The notes below the pieces were generated by a model. It saw only the letters and a list, made by a program, of their open reading frames with translations, ran no database searches and had not been told where the DNA came from. DNA of 41,770 bases from Prevotella sp. (GTDB lineage Bacteria; Bacteroidota; Bacteroidia; Bacteroidales; Bacteroidaceae): contig JAFTGB010000045.1 of assembly GCA_017458125.1 (NCBI GenBank), forward strand, positions 1-41,770. Direction: 5' to 3'. Numbering within the stretch: the stretch's first letter is position 1; each line of letters opens with the position of its first letter. A program made the translations under genes and the position numbers. Shown one piece after another: positions 16,259 to 24,541 of the stretch.

Positions 16259-16262
16259 CAGC

Positions 16263-16871
16263 ATGGAAATCAAACAAGCAGAATTTACGCTTTCGGCTCC
16301 TATGGTGTCGATGTGTCCCAAGGACACGAAGCCTGAGTATGCCTTCATCGGCAGGTCGAACGTGGGCAAGTCGAGTCTCATCAACATGCTGACGAACAAC
16401 CGTAAGCTGGCCAAGACGTCGTCGACGCCGGGCAAGACGCTACTCATTAACCACTTTATTATTAATAGGGAGTGGTACTTGGTGGACCTGCCCGGCTACG
16501 GCTATGCCAAGCGCTCAAAGAAAGAGGTGGACCGCCTTGACCAGATGATCCGCGGCTACATTCTGCAGCGCGAGCAGCTGGTGAACGTCTTTGTGCTGGT
16601 GGACATCCGGCTGGAGCCTCAGAAGATAGACCTGGAGTTCATACAGTGGTTAGGAGTGTCGGGTGTTCCCTTCTGCATCGTGTTCACCAAGGCCGACAAG
16701 CTGACACCCAACAAGTGCCGTCAGGCTGTGGAGGCCTACCGGCAGAAGCTGTTGGAGACGTGGGAAGAGCTGCCCCCCATGTTTGTGACGTCGGCCGAGA
16801 AAAAGGAGGGCAGGGACGACGTGCTGGGCTACATTGAAACAATAAACGTTGAACTCTCAACAAACAAATGA
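16263..16871 (+). CDS. engB: Ribosome-biogenesis GTPase EngB (YsxC/YihA)
   Basis: 202 aa. G1 [12 protein letters not shown]2 region STPGKT, G3 [10 protein letters not shown]4 FTKADK and G5 TSAEKKEG are all present in order. It assists maturation of the 50S ribosomal subunit. An upstream in-frame start at 16194 exists, but the family start is MEIKQAEF and the promoter -7 box lies between the two, so 16263 is used. First gene of a plus-strand operon; its stop overlaps the start of the ABC-F gene (ATGA). Confidence 0.95.
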   Translation: MEIKQAEFTLSAPMVSMCPKDTKPEYAFIGRSNVGKSSLINMLTNNRKLAKTSSTPGKTLLINHFIINREWYLVDLPGYGYAKRSKKEVDRLDQMIRGYILQREQLVNVFVLVDIRLEPQKIDLEFIQWLGVSGVPFCIVFTKADKLTPNKCRQAVEAYRQKLLETWEELPPMFVTSAEKKEGRDDVLGYIETINVELSTNK

Positions 16872-18697
16872 ACGTATATCTTGACGTACAGCACCTTAGC
16901 AAGTCGTTCGGTGCCCTGACGCTGTTCAGCGACATCAGCTTCAGCATAGGCGAGGGTCAGAAGGTGGGACTGATAGCGCGCAACGGCACAGGCAAGTCGA
17001 CGCTGCTGTCCATCTTGGCCGGCAAGGAAGGCTACGACGCAGGCAGCATCGTGTTCCGCCGCGACCTGAAGGTGGGCTTTCTGGAGCAGTCGCCGCGCTT
17101 CGACCCTGACGAGTCGGTGCTCGACGCGTGCTTTAACCATGAGGGCGAGGAGGAGAAGGTGCTGAAGGCCAAGCAGGTGCTGACGCAGTTGAAAATCAGA
17201 GACCTCAACCAGCCCATGGGGCAGCTCAGTGGCGGCCAGCAGAAGCGTGTGGCCCTGGCCAACGTGCTGCTGACGGAGCCGGACTTCATCATACTGGACG
17301 AGCCCACCAACCACTTGGACCTGGAGATGATAGAGTGGCTGGAGGGCTACCTTGGACGCAGCAACCGCACGCTGCTCATGGTGACGCACGACCGCTTCTT
17401 CCTGGACCGCGTGTGCTCGGTCATCCTTGAACTGGACGACCGGACCGTCTACACCTATCGCGGCAACTACGCCTACTACTTGGAGAAGCGTCAGGAGCGC
17501 ATAGACAACCGCCGTGCCGAGATAGCACGAGCCAACAACCTGTACCGCACCGAATTGGAGTGGATGCGACGTATGCCACAGGCCCGTGGCCATAAGGCCA
17601 AATACCGCGAGGATGCCTTCTACGAACTGGAGCGCGTGGCCAAGCAGCGCATAGAGGAACGGCAGATAAGGCTGAAAGCCAGCAATGTCTACATCGGTTC
17701 CAAAATCTTCGAGTGCCAGTACATATCGAAAGCCTTCAGCCCCTCCGGAGGGGGAGAAGAGGCTATCACCATCCTCAAGGACTTCTATTACAACTTCTCG
17801 CGCTTCGAGAAAATGGGCATCGTGGGCAATAACGGCACGGGCAAGTCGACGTTCATCAAGATGCTGCTCGGGCAGGTGCCTGTCGACGAGGGCCGCATCA
17901 TCATCGGCGACACCGTGCGCTTCGGCTACTTCTCGCAGGAGGGGCTGCAGTTTGACGAGCAGCAGAAGGTCATCGACGTCGTCCGCGACATTGCCGAGTA
18001 CGTCGACTTAGGCGGCGGCCGCAAGCTGTCGGCATCGCAGCTGTTGCAGCATTTCCTCTTCACCAACGAACAGCAGTACAACTACGTCTACAAGCTCAGT
18101 GGCGGCGAGCGCCGCAAGCTGTACCTGTGTACCGTGCTGATGCGCCAGCCCAACTTCCTGGTGCTTGACGAGCCTACCAACGACCTCGACATCGTGACGC
18201 TGCAGATACTGGAGGAATACCTGCAGGACTTTCCCGGCTGCGTCATCGTTGTCTCGCACGACCGCTACTTCATGGACAAGGTGGTAGACCACCTGCTCGT
18301 GTTCAAGGGCCAGGGCGTGGTTCAGGACTTCCCCGGCAACTACACGCAGTACAGGGAGTGGGAGAAGACGCTCCCCCGGCCCCTCCCAGTGAGGGAAGGG
18401 AGTAATAACTCCAAAGGCGGCAAGAAGACGGCTGCACCATCTGCTCCCCCAAAAACAAAGGAGGGACAAGGCGGTGGGTCTTCTTCTCGAAAACTCACCT
18501 ACAAGGAGAAGCGCGAGATGGAACAGTTAGAGAAAGACATCGCCGCCTTGGAGGCCGAACAGAAAAAGATAGAAGAAGCCCTCTGCGGCGGCACTACCTC
18601 AGTAGACGAAATAACAGCCCTGAGCAAGCGCCTGCCCCAGCTGAAAGACGAGCTGGACGAGAAGTCGATGCGGTGGCTGGAACTGAGCGAGATTTAG
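16868..18697 (+). CDS. ABC-F family ATPase (Uup/EttA-like)
   Basis: 609 aa, soluble, two ABC domains: Walker [10 protein letters not shown] with LSGGQQKR and [10 protein letters not shown], then GNNGTGKST with LSGGERRK and [10 protein letters not shown]. No membrane helices. The C-terminus (about 535-605) is a charged coiled coil like the Uup C-terminal domain. ABC-F proteins act on ribosomes or, for Uup, on branched DNA and ribosome assembly. Start overlaps the engB stop by 4 bp. Two parts of the gene are unusual: residues about 291-297 (SPSGGGEE) come from a perfect 14-bp palindrome, and the linker about 502-535 ([14 protein letters not shown]...) is encoded by C-rich palindromic repeats. 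Both sit at domain junctions. Confidence 0.92.
   Translation: MNVYLDVQHLSKSFGALTLFSDISFSIGEGQKVGLIARNGTGKSTLLSILAGKEGYDAGSIVFRRDLKVGFLEQSPRFDPDESVLDACFNHEGEEEKVLKAKQVLTQLKIRDLNQPMGQLSGGQQKRVALANVLLTEPDFIILDEPTNHLDLEMIEWLEGYLGRSNRTLLMVTHDRFFLDRVCSVILELDDRTVYTYRGNYAYYLEKRQERIDNRRAEIARANNLYRTELEWMRRMPQARGHKAKYREDAFYELERVAKQRIEERQIRLKASNVYIGSKIFECQYISKAFSPSGGGEEAITILKDFYYNFSRFEKMGIVGNNGTGKSTFIKMLLGQVPVDEGRIIIGDTVRFGYFSQEGLQFDEQQKVIDVVRDIAEYVDLGGGRKLSASQLLQHFLFTNEQQYNYVYKLSGGERRKLYLCTVLMRQPNFLVLDEPTNDLDIVTLQILEEYLQDFPGCVIVVSHDRYFMDKVVDHLLVFKGQGVVQDFPGNYTQYREWEKTLPRPLPVREGSNNSKGGKKTAAPSAPPKTKEGQGGGSSSRKLTYKEKREMEQLEKDIAALEAEQKKIEEALCGGTTSVDEITALSKRLPQLKDELDEKSMRWLELSEI
17740..17753. repeat. Perfect palindrome CCCCTCCGGAGGGG inside ABC-F gene
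   Basis: A 14-bp perfect palindrome in the coding sequence, read as SPSGGG just ahead of the second ABC domain. It resembles the G/C-rich dispersed palindromes seen at 883-925 and 18371-18402. Confidence 0.6.
18371..18465. repeat. C-rich palindromic repeats in the ABC-F linker
   Basis: CTCCCCCGGCCCCTCCC (18371-18387) pairs with GGGAAGGGAG after AGTGA, and a second TCCCCC...GGAGGGA pair follows at about 18443-18465. Both are translated in frame as a low-complexity Pro/Gly/Ser/Lys linker. This looks like an intergenic-type repeat captured inside a gene. Confidence 0.55.
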
Positions 18698-18701
18698 CAA
18701 T

Positions 18702-19328
18702 ATGATACAACAACAATATCCGTCTAAACTCTTGGAACGTGCCGTACAGGAGTTCGCCAAGCTGCCAGGCATAGGGCGTAAAACGGCACTCAGGCTGGTG
18801 CTGCACCTGCTGCGTCAGGATGTTGACGACGTGCAACGGCTGTCGGAGGCCATCAGCACCATGAGGCGCGAAGTGCACTACTGCCACGTATGCCACAACA
18901 TCAGTGACAGCGACGTCTGTCCTATCTGCAGCAATCCGAGGCGCGATGCCCAGACCATCTGCGTGGTGGAGAACATTCAGGACGTGATGGCTGTCGAGAA
19001 CACCCAGCAGTTTCACGGCCTCTACCATGTGCTGGGGGGGATTATCTCGCCCATGGACGGCATTGGACCGTCCGACTTGGAACTGGACTCGCTGGTGCAG
19101 CGCGTCGGCGAGGGTGGGGTGAAGGAGGTCATACTGGCGCTCAGCCCGACCATAGAGGGCGACACCACCAACTACTACATTTTCCGCAAACTGGCTCCTT
19201 TCAAAGATGTCACGGTCAGCGTCATAGCGCGTGGCGTCAGCGTGGGCGACGAACTGGAATACACCGACGAGGTGACGCTGGGACGCTCCATACTGAGCCG
19301 GGTACCCTTTGAGAGAGTTGAGAGTTGA
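18702..19328 (+). CDS. recR: Recombination protein RecR
   Basis: 208 aa. N-terminal helix-hairpin-helix ([20 protein letters not shown]), the C4 zinc motif [16 protein letters not shown], and the Toprim domain ([14 protein letters not shown] ... [11 protein letters not shown]). RecR acts with RecF and RecO to load RecA at gaps. It starts 4 bp after the ABC-F stop. The gene ends in a GAGAGTTGAGAGTTGA low-complexity stretch that encodes the last residues ERVES. Confidence 0.96.
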   Translation: MIQQQYPSKLLERAVQEFAKLPGIGRKTALRLVLHLLRQDVDDVQRLSEAISTMRREVHYCHVCHNISDSDVCPICSNPRRDAQTICVVENIQDVMAVENTQQFHGLYHVLGGIISPMDGIGPSDLELDSLVQRVGEGGVKEVILALSPTIEGDTTNYYIFRKLAPFKDVTVSVIARGVSVGDELEYTDEVTLGRSILSRVPFERVES

Positions 19329-19346
19329 AAAATTATAATTAAGAAT

Positions 19347-19586
19347 ATGAACGCAGAGACTTTGCTTTTCCTGTTAACTACCGTCATGGAACTGGCCACA
19401 CTGCTGTGCGCGTGGCTCGGCGTGCGCAGGGCACGCACTGACCGTAAGCAGGCATTGGCCATCGTGGGCGTGCCCTTGCTGGTCAATATAATCCTTTATG
19501 CCATCTACCGCACTACGCCATTCTTCTACCTTGGCGTCGTGCTGCTTATCTGTATTCCCTTCGTATGGCCAAGAAAATCAGCATAG
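19347..19586 (+). CDS. Small membrane protein of unknown function
   Basis: 79 aa with three likely membrane helices (LLFLLTTVMELATLLCAWLGV, ALAIVGVPLLVNIILYAIY, FFYLGVVLLICIPFVW) and a short basic loop RRARTDRK. No family recognised. It starts 18 bp after recR and overlaps the glycosyltransferase start by 22 bp, so translation of the two is probably coupled and the protein may be the glycosyltransferase's membrane partner. Confidence 0.7.
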   Translation: MNAETLLFLLTTVMELATLLCAWLGVRRARTDRKQALAIVGVPLLVNIILYAIYRTTPFFYLGVVLLICIPFVWPRKSA

Positions 19587-20446
19587 TCATCGTCAGCTAC
19601 AACGTCTGCCGGTTGCTGGATGAGTGTCTGGTGAGCGTGAAACGGGCCATGCAGGGCATTGACGGCGAAGTGTTCGTCGTCGACAACTGCTCGTCAGACG
19701 GTACGGTGGACAAACTCAGTCCGCGCCACCCTGACGTACACTTCATTGCCAACACCGAGAATGTAGGCTTCGCACGTGCCAACAACCAGGCCATCCGACT
19801 CTCCGAGTCCGAATACGTCCTGCTGCTCAATCCTGACACCGTAGTGGCCGAGCCCACCATACGTGGCTGTCTTGACTTCATGGACGCCCACCCGCAGGCG
19901 GGTGGGGCAGGGGTCAGGATGCTGAACCGCGAAGGAAAACCTGCCCCGGAGTCGCGTCGTGCCATACCCACGCCCTGGGTGTCGATGCTCAAGATGTTGG
20001 GTTTCACCCGCCGCTACTACATGAGCCACCTACCGTGGGACAAGCCATGCCAGATAGAGGTCATCAGTGGAGCCTACTGCCTGTTGCGCCGCAAGGCCCT
20101 CAGCCAGGTGGGACTGCTTGACGAGGACTTCTTCATGTACGGCGAAGACATCGACCTCAGCTTCCGTCTGCTGAAGGGAGGCTGGCAGAACTGGTACCTG
20201 CCCTACGACATCGTCCACTACAAGGGCGAGTCGACGCAGAAGTCTTCGTTCCGTTATGTCCACACCTTCTATCAGGCCATGCTCATCTTCTTCCGCAAGC
20301 ACTACGGCCACCTGACCGTCCTGCTGTCGCTGCCCATCCAGACGGCCATCTACTTCCGTGCGGTGCTGGCGCTCATACAAATGGTGGGCGCACGCCTGCG
20401 CCACTTTATCAACCCTCGTCAAGACCACTATGAACGAACTGCCTGA
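19565..20446 (+). CDS. GT2-family glycosyltransferase (rhamnosyltransferase-like)
   Basis: 293 aa. GT-A fold with ISIVIVSYNVCRLLDEC at the start, VVDNCSSDGTVD, NVGFARANNQAI, and the metal-binding LLNPDTVV; GLLDEDFFMYGEDIDLSFRL is the acceptor/catalytic region. These are the marks of WcaE/RfbN-like GT2 enzymes that transfer sugars to surface polysaccharide or lipid-linked glycans. A hydrophobic C-terminal segment (LTVLLSLPIQTAIYFRAVLAL) may anchor it in the membrane. Overlaps both neighbours: the small membrane protein upstream and the GNAT gene downstream. Confidence 0.9.
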   Translation: MAKKISIVIVSYNVCRLLDECLVSVKRAMQGIDGEVFVVDNCSSDGTVDKLSPRHPDVHFIANTENVGFARANNQAIRLSESEYVLLLNPDTVVAEPTIRGCLDFMDAHPQAGGAGVRMLNREGKPAPESRRAIPTPWVSMLKMLGFTRRYYMSHLPWDKPCQIEVISGAYCLLRRKALSQVGLLDEDFFMYGEDIDLSFRLLKGGWQNWYLPYDIVHYKGESTQKSSFRYVHTFYQAMLIFFRKHYGHLTVLLSLPIQTAIYFRAVLALIQMVGARLRHFINPRQDHYERTA

Positions 20447-20942
20447 CATCAGACTGAGAGCCATCGAGCCTGAAGACCTCGACCTGCTCTACCGTATAGA
20501 GAACGACCAGCGGCTCTGGAACGTTGGAGCTACCAACGTACCCTATTCGCGCTACACACTGCACGACTACATCGCCTCGTCGGGCGACGACATCTATACC
20601 GACCGACAGGTACGCCTGGTGGTGGAAAACGCCGAAGGCCATGCCGTCGGCATGGTTGACGTGGTGAACTTCGACCCGCGTCACCAGCGAGCCGAAGCAG
20701 GCATCGTCATTATGGATGCGCACCGTAGGAAGGGCTATGCCACTGCTGCCGTGCTGCAACTCTGCGACTATGCGCTCCGTGTGCTGCACTTGCACCAGCT
20801 CTATGCCGTGGTCGACGTAGGCAACGACAGCGCGCTGCGCCTCTTCCGGAAGGTGGGGTTCGAGGACAGTGCGTGCCTGAAACACTGGCTTTCCGACGCC
20901 CGTGAGTTTCACGATGCCATGCTGATGCAAAGATTTTTGTGA
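20430..20942 (+). CDS. GNAT N-acetyltransferase (RimJ/SpeG-like)
   Basis: 170 aa from the ATG at 20430, which overlaps the glycosyltransferase by 17 bp; a longer frame from 20358 would run inside that gene and is rejected. IRLRAIEPEDLDLLYRIEND is the typical start of the RimJ/SpeG group, and MDAHRRKGYATAAV the acetyl-CoA pyrophosphate loop. NVGNDSALRLFRKVGFE-type end (VDVGNDSALRLFRKVGF) is also diagnostic. Substrate may be a sugar nucleotide amine, a polyamine or a protein N-terminus; its place behind a glycosyltransferase favours none strongly. Confidence 0.87.
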   Translation: MNELPDIRLRAIEPEDLDLLYRIENDQRLWNVGATNVPYSRYTLHDYIASSGDDIYTDRQVRLVVENAEGHAVGMVDVVNFDPRHQRAEAGIVIMDAHRRKGYATAAVLQLCDYALRVLHLHQLYAVVDVGNDSALRLFRKVGFEDSACLKHWLSDAREFHDAMLMQRFL

Positions 20943-20959
20943 AATTTCCCCTAAAAAGT

Positions 20960-20990
20960 TTTGTTTATTCGATTTTTCTCATTACCTTTG
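20960..20990 (+). promoter_or_regulatory. tRNA-Asp promoter
   Basis: TTTG (20960-20963), 19 bp, TACCTTTG (20983-20990), 30 bp before the tRNA. A textbook Bacteroidetes promoter. Confidence 0.8.
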
Positions 20991-21020
20991 CACCCGCTAA
21001 GATGGAAAGACACTTCCAAA

Positions 21021-21094
21021 GGTGCGTTAGTTCAGTAGGTTAGAATGCCTGCCTGTCACGCAGGAGGTCACGAGTTCGAGTCTCGTACGCACCG
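21021..21094 (+). tRNA. tRNA-Asp (anticodon GTC)
   Basis: 74 nt. Acceptor GGTGCGT pairs with ACGCACC, discriminator G, anticodon arm CCTGC-CTGTCAC-GCAGG with GTC at 21055-21057, T-loop GTTCGAGTC. CCA is not encoded. Confidence 0.96.
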
Positions 21095-21113
21095 CAAAAC
21101 AACAGAGTAGAAG

Positions 21114-21148
21114 CTCACCGAAATCAGTCAGGTTCGGTGAGTTTTTTT
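21114..21148 (+). terminator. Intrinsic terminator after tRNA-Asp
   Basis: CTCACCGAA (21114-21122) pairs with TTCGGTGAG (21133-21141) and is followed by seven Ts. It separates the tRNA from the hydrolase gene at 21174. Confidence 0.85.
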
Positions 21149-21173
21149 ATTAATCAAAAAACATCCGTTAGCA

Positions 21174-21848
21174 ATGAAAAAGAACCTTTTACTCCTTACA
21201 GTATTATTGGCAGTGACAGTAGGCGTGCAGGCACAGAAGCGCTCCGTGTCCATTCTGGGCGACTCGTACAGCACGTTTCGCGACTTTGTAGTACCCGATA
21301 CCAACTACGTGTGGTATCCGCGAGACAGTGTCAAGCACAACGATGTGGTCAACGTGCGACAGACGTGGTGGCACCAGTTCATCAGCAAGGGCAACTTCCG
21401 TCTTTGTCAGAACAATTCCTTCTCGGGAGCCACCATCTGCAATACGGGCTACCGCGGCGAGGACTATAGCGACCGCTCCTACGTAACCCGTCACCGCTAC
21501 TTGGGCGACCCGGACATCATCATCGTCTTTGGCGGTACCAATGACTCGTGGGCTAAAGCACCCGTAGGCGAGTACAAGTATGCCGACTGGACGTCGCAGG
21601 ACCTCTACCAGTTCCGTCCCGCCTTGGCCTGCCTGCTGTCATCGCTGCAGGACCGCTATCCGGGCACCGAACTCTATGTCGTCATCAACAGCGAGCTCTC
21701 CGAGGCCGTCACCGAGTCGCTGCGCACCATCTCTGACCACTACGGCGTCCGCTGGATCCAGTTGCACGACATCGACAAGCAGTGGGGGCATCCCTCGCAG
21801 TTAGGCATGAGGCAGATAGCCGACCAGCTGGCCGAGGTCATACGTTGA
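21174..21848 (+). CDS. Secreted SGNH/GDSL-family hydrolase
   Basis: 224 aa. Signal peptide MKKNLLLLTVLLAVTVGVQAQ; then block I ILGDSYSTF with the nucleophile Ser, the Gly/Asn blocks NNSFSGATICN and FGGTNDSW, and block V D-x-x-x-x-WGHPSQLG with the catalytic Asp/His pair. Such enzymes remove acyl groups from carbohydrates or lipids. Exported, monocistronic between a terminator and galE. Confidence 0.9.
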   Translation: MKKNLLLLTVLLAVTVGVQAQKRSVSILGDSYSTFRDFVVPDTNYVWYPRDSVKHNDVVNVRQTWWHQFISKGNFRLCQNNSFSGATICNTGYRGEDYSDRSYVTRHRYLGDPDIIIVFGGTNDSWAKAPVGEYKYADWTSQDLYQFRPALACLLSSLQDRYPGTELYVVINSELSEAVTESLRTISDHYGVRWIQLHDIDKQWGHPSQLGMRQIADQLAEVIR

Positions 21849-21866
21849 AATAAATAGTCAGGAATA

Positions 21867-21898
21867 TTTGGCATTTCAAGCCTTTATTCGTACCTTTG
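21867..21898 (+). promoter_or_regulatory. galE promoter
   Basis: TTTG (21867-21870), 20 bp, TACCTTTG (21891-21898); ATG at 21926. The presence of this promoter argues against the earlier in-frame start at 21896. Confidence 0.8.
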
Positions 21899-21925
21899 CA
21901 CGAAATACTTAATAACACTAATGAT

Positions 21926-22966
21926 ATGAAACAAACAATTCTTGTCACCGGTGGTACGGGGTTCATAGGTAGCCATACCACCGTGGAACTGCAGAACGCA
22001 GGCTACGAAGTCGTCATCATTGACAACCTGTCCAACTCTAATGCCAACGTCGTTGACGGTATCGAGAAAATTACGGGTCAGCGCCCTGCCTTCGAGAAGG
22101 TGGACTGCTGCGACTTGGAAGCCTTGGAGAACGTTTTCAAAAAATATCCGAAGATAGAGGGTATCATCCACTTTGCAGCCTCCAAAGCTGTTGGCGAGAG
22201 TGTGGAGAAACCGCTGCTTTACTATCGTAACAACCTGACATCGCTCATCAATCTGCTGGAACTCATGCCCAAGTATGATGTCAAGGGCATCATCTTCTCC
22301 TCGTCGTGCACCGTCTACGGCCAGCCTTCGCAAGAGAACCTGCCCGTCACCGAGGAGGCTCCTATCCAGAAAGCCCTGTCGCCCTACGGCAACACCAAGC
22401 AGATTAACGAGGAAATCATCCAGGACTACATCCACAGCGGTGCGCCTATCAAGAGCATCATCCTGCGCTACTTCAACCCCATAGGTGCGCACCCCACGGC
22501 GCTCATCGGCGAACTGCCCAACGGCGTGCCCATGAACCTGATACCCTTCGTCACGCAGACAGCTATGGGTATCCGCGAGCAGTTGAAGATTTTCGGCAAC
22601 GACTACAATACGCCCGACCATACCTGCATTCGCGACTACATCTATGTCGTAGACCTGGCCAAGGCTCACGTCAAGGCTATGGAGCGTGTGCTTGACCAGC
22701 CGGATACGGATGCCGTCGAGGTGTTCAACATCGGAACGGGACGCGGCTTGTCCACCTTAGAAGTTGTAGAAGGCTTCGAGAAAGCCACCGGCGTGAAAGT
22801 CAACTGGACTTACGCTCCTCGTCGTGAAGGCGACATCGAACAGGTCTGGGGCAACGTGGACAAGGCCAACCGTGTGTTGGGATGGAAGGCAGACACGCCT
22901 ACTGAAGAAGTCCTGAGGTCGGCCTGGAAGTGGCAGCAGAAGTTGCGCGAGGACGGCATTCAGTAA
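21926..22966 (+). CDS. galE: UDP-glucose 4-epimerase
   Basis: 346 aa. NAD-binding VTGGTGFIGSH at the N-terminus, SSSCTVYG with the catalytic Ser region, and SPYGNTK with the Tyr-x-x-x-Lys pair; RYFNPIGAHPTALIGE is characteristic of GalE. It interconverts UDP-glucose and UDP-galactose for galactose use and surface sugar synthesis. Start chosen at MKQTILVTGG because the promoter lies just upstream. Followed by a hairpin. Confidence 0.95.
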   Translation: MKQTILVTGGTGFIGSHTTVELQNAGYEVVIIDNLSNSNANVVDGIEKITGQRPAFEKVDCCDLEALENVFKKYPKIEGIIHFAASKAVGESVEKPLLYYRNNLTSLINLLELMPKYDVKGIIFSSSCTVYGQPSQENLPVTEEAPIQKALSPYGNTKQINEEIIQDYIHSGAPIKSIILRYFNPIGAHPTALIGELPNGVPMNLIPFVTQTAMGIREQLKIFGNDYNTPDHTCIRDYIYVVDLAKAHVKAMERVLDQPDTDAVEVFNIGTGRGLSTLEVVEGFEKATGVKVNWTYAPRREGDIEQVWGNVDKANRVLGWKADTPTEEVLRSAWKWQQKLREDGIQ

Positions 22967-22991
22967 GGTGCTGAAGGCTGTGAAAAAAGTA

Positions 22992-23023
22992 AAGCGGAAC
23001 TTTCCAAGGTGGAAGTTCCGCTT
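22992..23023 (+). terminator. Terminator after galE
   Basis: AAGCGGAACTTTCC (22992-23005) pairs with GGAAGTTCCGCTT (23011-23023), one base bulged; followed by a T-rich CTTCTTCTTA. It lies 10 bp from the convergent tRNA-Cys 3' end and may serve both directions. Confidence 0.7.
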
Positions 23024-23032
23024 CTTCTTACG

Positions 23033-23104
23033 AGGTGCCTAGCAGATTCGAACTGCTGTAGACGGTTTTGCAGACCGTTGACTAAGCCACTCATCCAAGG
23101 CACC
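23033..23104 (-). tRNA. tRNA-Cys (anticodon GCA)
   Basis: 72 nt on the minus strand. Acceptor GGTGCCT/AGGCACC, discriminator T, anticodon arm ACGGT-CTGCAAA-ACCGT (anticodon at 23071-23069), T-loop GTTCGAATC. CCA not encoded. Confidence 0.95.
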
Positions 23105-23131
23105 AACAAAATTTTTTTGCGTAAGCGGGTG

Positions 23132-23163
23132 CAAAGATAATGCTTTTATTTGGAATGGCCAAA
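23132..23163 (-). promoter_or_regulatory. tRNA-Cys promoter
   Basis: Minus strand TTTG (23163-23160), 20 bp, TATCTTTG (23139-23132). The -33 element lies inside the last codons of the small Cys-rich gene. Confidence 0.75.
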
Positions 23164-23292
23164 TTTTCTGCAGTTTTTTTTCAGTTCGCATTGTCGGCAT
23201 GGGTCACCGTCGGCCTTGAATACGTTGTATATCCTCCATACAGCATATCCCGTGGCTATTGCCAAAACGCCTGCTACAACAATCAGTTCCAT
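23146..23292 (-). CDS. Small Cys-rich membrane protein (FeoB-associated type)
   Basis: 48 aa, too short for routine ORF lists. One N-terminal membrane helix (MELIVVAGVLAIATGYAVW) followed by a basic stretch and a Cys cluster, DPCRQCELKKNC. This matches the small FeoB-associated Cys-rich membrane proteins that often accompany ferrous-iron transporters, but no feoB lies in the window. An AAGGG sits close to the start as a possible ribosome-binding site. Stop at 23146 leads directly to the tRNA-Cys promoter, and the two could also be co-transcribed. Confidence 0.7.
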   Translation of the reverse strand: MELIVVAGVLAIATGYAVWRIYNVFKADGDPCRQCELKKNCRKFGHSK

Positions 23293-23385
23293 CCCTTGAT
23301 GCCTAACATATAGTCCTTACTCAGCAAAACCGCCAACTCTTAATTTTTAATTATTATTTTTTATTTTTTAATTTTTATTTCCCTC
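23293..23385. other. AT-rich low-complexity intergenic stretch
   Basis: From about 23339 the sequence is a TTAATTTTTAATTATTATTT-like run made only of A and T for some 40 bases, ending in a short C-rich piece at the stop of the lipid-kinase gene. No gene or clear hairpin is seen. Confidence 0.5.
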
Positions 23386-24432
23386 CTATCCTCTCAGCTT
23401 CCTCAGCAGCACCTTGTTGACGGCTTGGATACGCCGTCCTCGCTTCTCGATGTCTTTTTCAATGTCCTCGCGCACGTTGTTGATGTTGTTGAAGAAATCG
23501 CTGAAGGCGTTGAGCAGCATGTTGGGTTGCGCTTTGTCCTCAGGAATGTCGGGATTGGCAACGATGCGCAGTCCCAGGTGCTCTATGTGTACGTCGATGT
23601 CATTACCAGTCATGATGGGGTCGCCGTCGTAGTGGATGGCTCCAGGCTGTTGGCGGCGTATGTGCAGTTTCTGGGTTCGGAATGTCTTGATTTTCGAGTT
23701 GTTGCCGAGCGTCTTCATAAACAGGTCGGCAGCCATCTGTGGAGCTTCCAAGGCATCGAAGGGTTCCATGACGATAACGTCCATTTCGCCGTCCTTCATC
23801 GTTGCTCCCGGGGCGATGTAGGCATTGTTGCCGTATTGTGAGGCGTTGGCGCAGGCAATGAGAAAAGCCTTCAGACGGGTAGTGCCGTTGTCGTCGATGA
23901 TCTCATAGGTCTCCGGCTTGTATTTCAGTCCCTCCTTCAGCACGTTCTCTACGTAGGTGATGGGGCCTCGCTTTCCAGCTTCCGCGAACTTGAGCGAGAT
24001 GAAGGCATCGAAGCCCATTCCGCAGGTGCAGAAGAAGGGGAGGCCGTTGATGACACCATAGTCAAAAGTCTCTATCTGACACTGGTTGATGATGCGTATG
24101 GCTTGCGGCACGTTAAGCGGCAGGCAAAGATGACGGGCCAGACCGTTGCCCGAACCACAGGGAATGATGCCTAATGCCGTCTGGGTGTGCACCAGCGAGC
24201 GGGCCACCTCGTTGACTGTACCGTCGCCTCCGACAGCCACAACAATGTCGGCTCCGTCCTGTGCACGCTCTTGGGCTATCTCGGCAGCGTGCCCTGCATA
24301 CTCGGTCATCAGCACTTCGTATGTAAAGTGCTCCCTGTCGAGCAAATTGGCTATCTGACGCGGGATTTCGTCCTTGCTGTTAGTGCCCGAAATGGGGTTG
24401 ACGATGAACGTAATACGTTTTTTTGTTTCCAT
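23386..24432 (-). CDS. Diacylglycerol/lipid kinase family protein (YegS/BmrU type)
   Basis: 348 aa. IVNPISGTNSK at the start, the nucleotide-binding VAVGGDGTVNEVARSL and PCGSGNGLARHL, and a C-terminal beta domain with IHYDGDP: all marks of the DAGK catalytic family. It phosphorylates a lipid alcohol; diacylglycerol and sphingoid bases are both used by relatives. The C-terminal extension of about 45 residues is charged and helical. It is divergent from the serine palmitoyltransferase gene with only 109 bp between, so a sphingolipid link is a reasonable inference, not shown by sequence. Confidence 0.9.
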   Translation of the reverse strand: METKKRITFIVNPISGTNSKDEIPRQIANLLDREHFTYEVLMTEYAGHAAEIAQERAQDGADIVVAVGGDGTVNEVARSLVHTQTALGIIPCGSGNGLARHLCLPLNVPQAIRIINQCQIETFDYGVINGLPFFCTCGMGFDAFISLKFAEAGKRGPITYVENVLKEGLKYKPETYEIIDDNGTTRLKAFLIACANASQYGNNAYIAPGATMKDGEMDVIVMEPFDALEAPQMAADLFMKTLGNNSKIKTFRTQKLHIRRQQPGAIHYDGDPIMTGNDIDVHIEHLGLRIVANPDIPEDKAQPNMLLNAFSDFFNNINNVREDIEKDIEKRGRRIQAVNKVLLRKLRG

Positions 24433-24440
24433 TGACGCTG

Positions 24441-24448
24441 CAAAAATA
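24441..24448 (-). promoter_or_regulatory. -7 element for the lipid kinase gene
   Basis: TATTTTTG on the minus strand, 8 bp ahead of the start codon at 24432, so the leader would be very short. No clear -33 TTTG. Confidence 0.4.
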
Positions 24449-24467
24449 CAAAATAATCTGGTTTTTC

Positions 24468-24498
24468 TTGCACGAATTATAAAAAATGTGTAACTTTG
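24468..24498 (+). promoter_or_regulatory. Promoter of the serine palmitoyltransferase gene
   Basis: TTG (24468-24470), 20 bp, TAACTTTG (24491-24498), about 43 bp before the ATG. Confidence 0.75.
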
Positions 24499-24541
24499 CA
24501 GCCTGAAACTAAATCATAGTTTAGGTTATACCTATATTAAT

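Noticed and set aside
16194-16262. Longer N-terminus for engB
   Set aside because: The promoter -7 box lies inside this part, and the family begins at MEIKQAEF.
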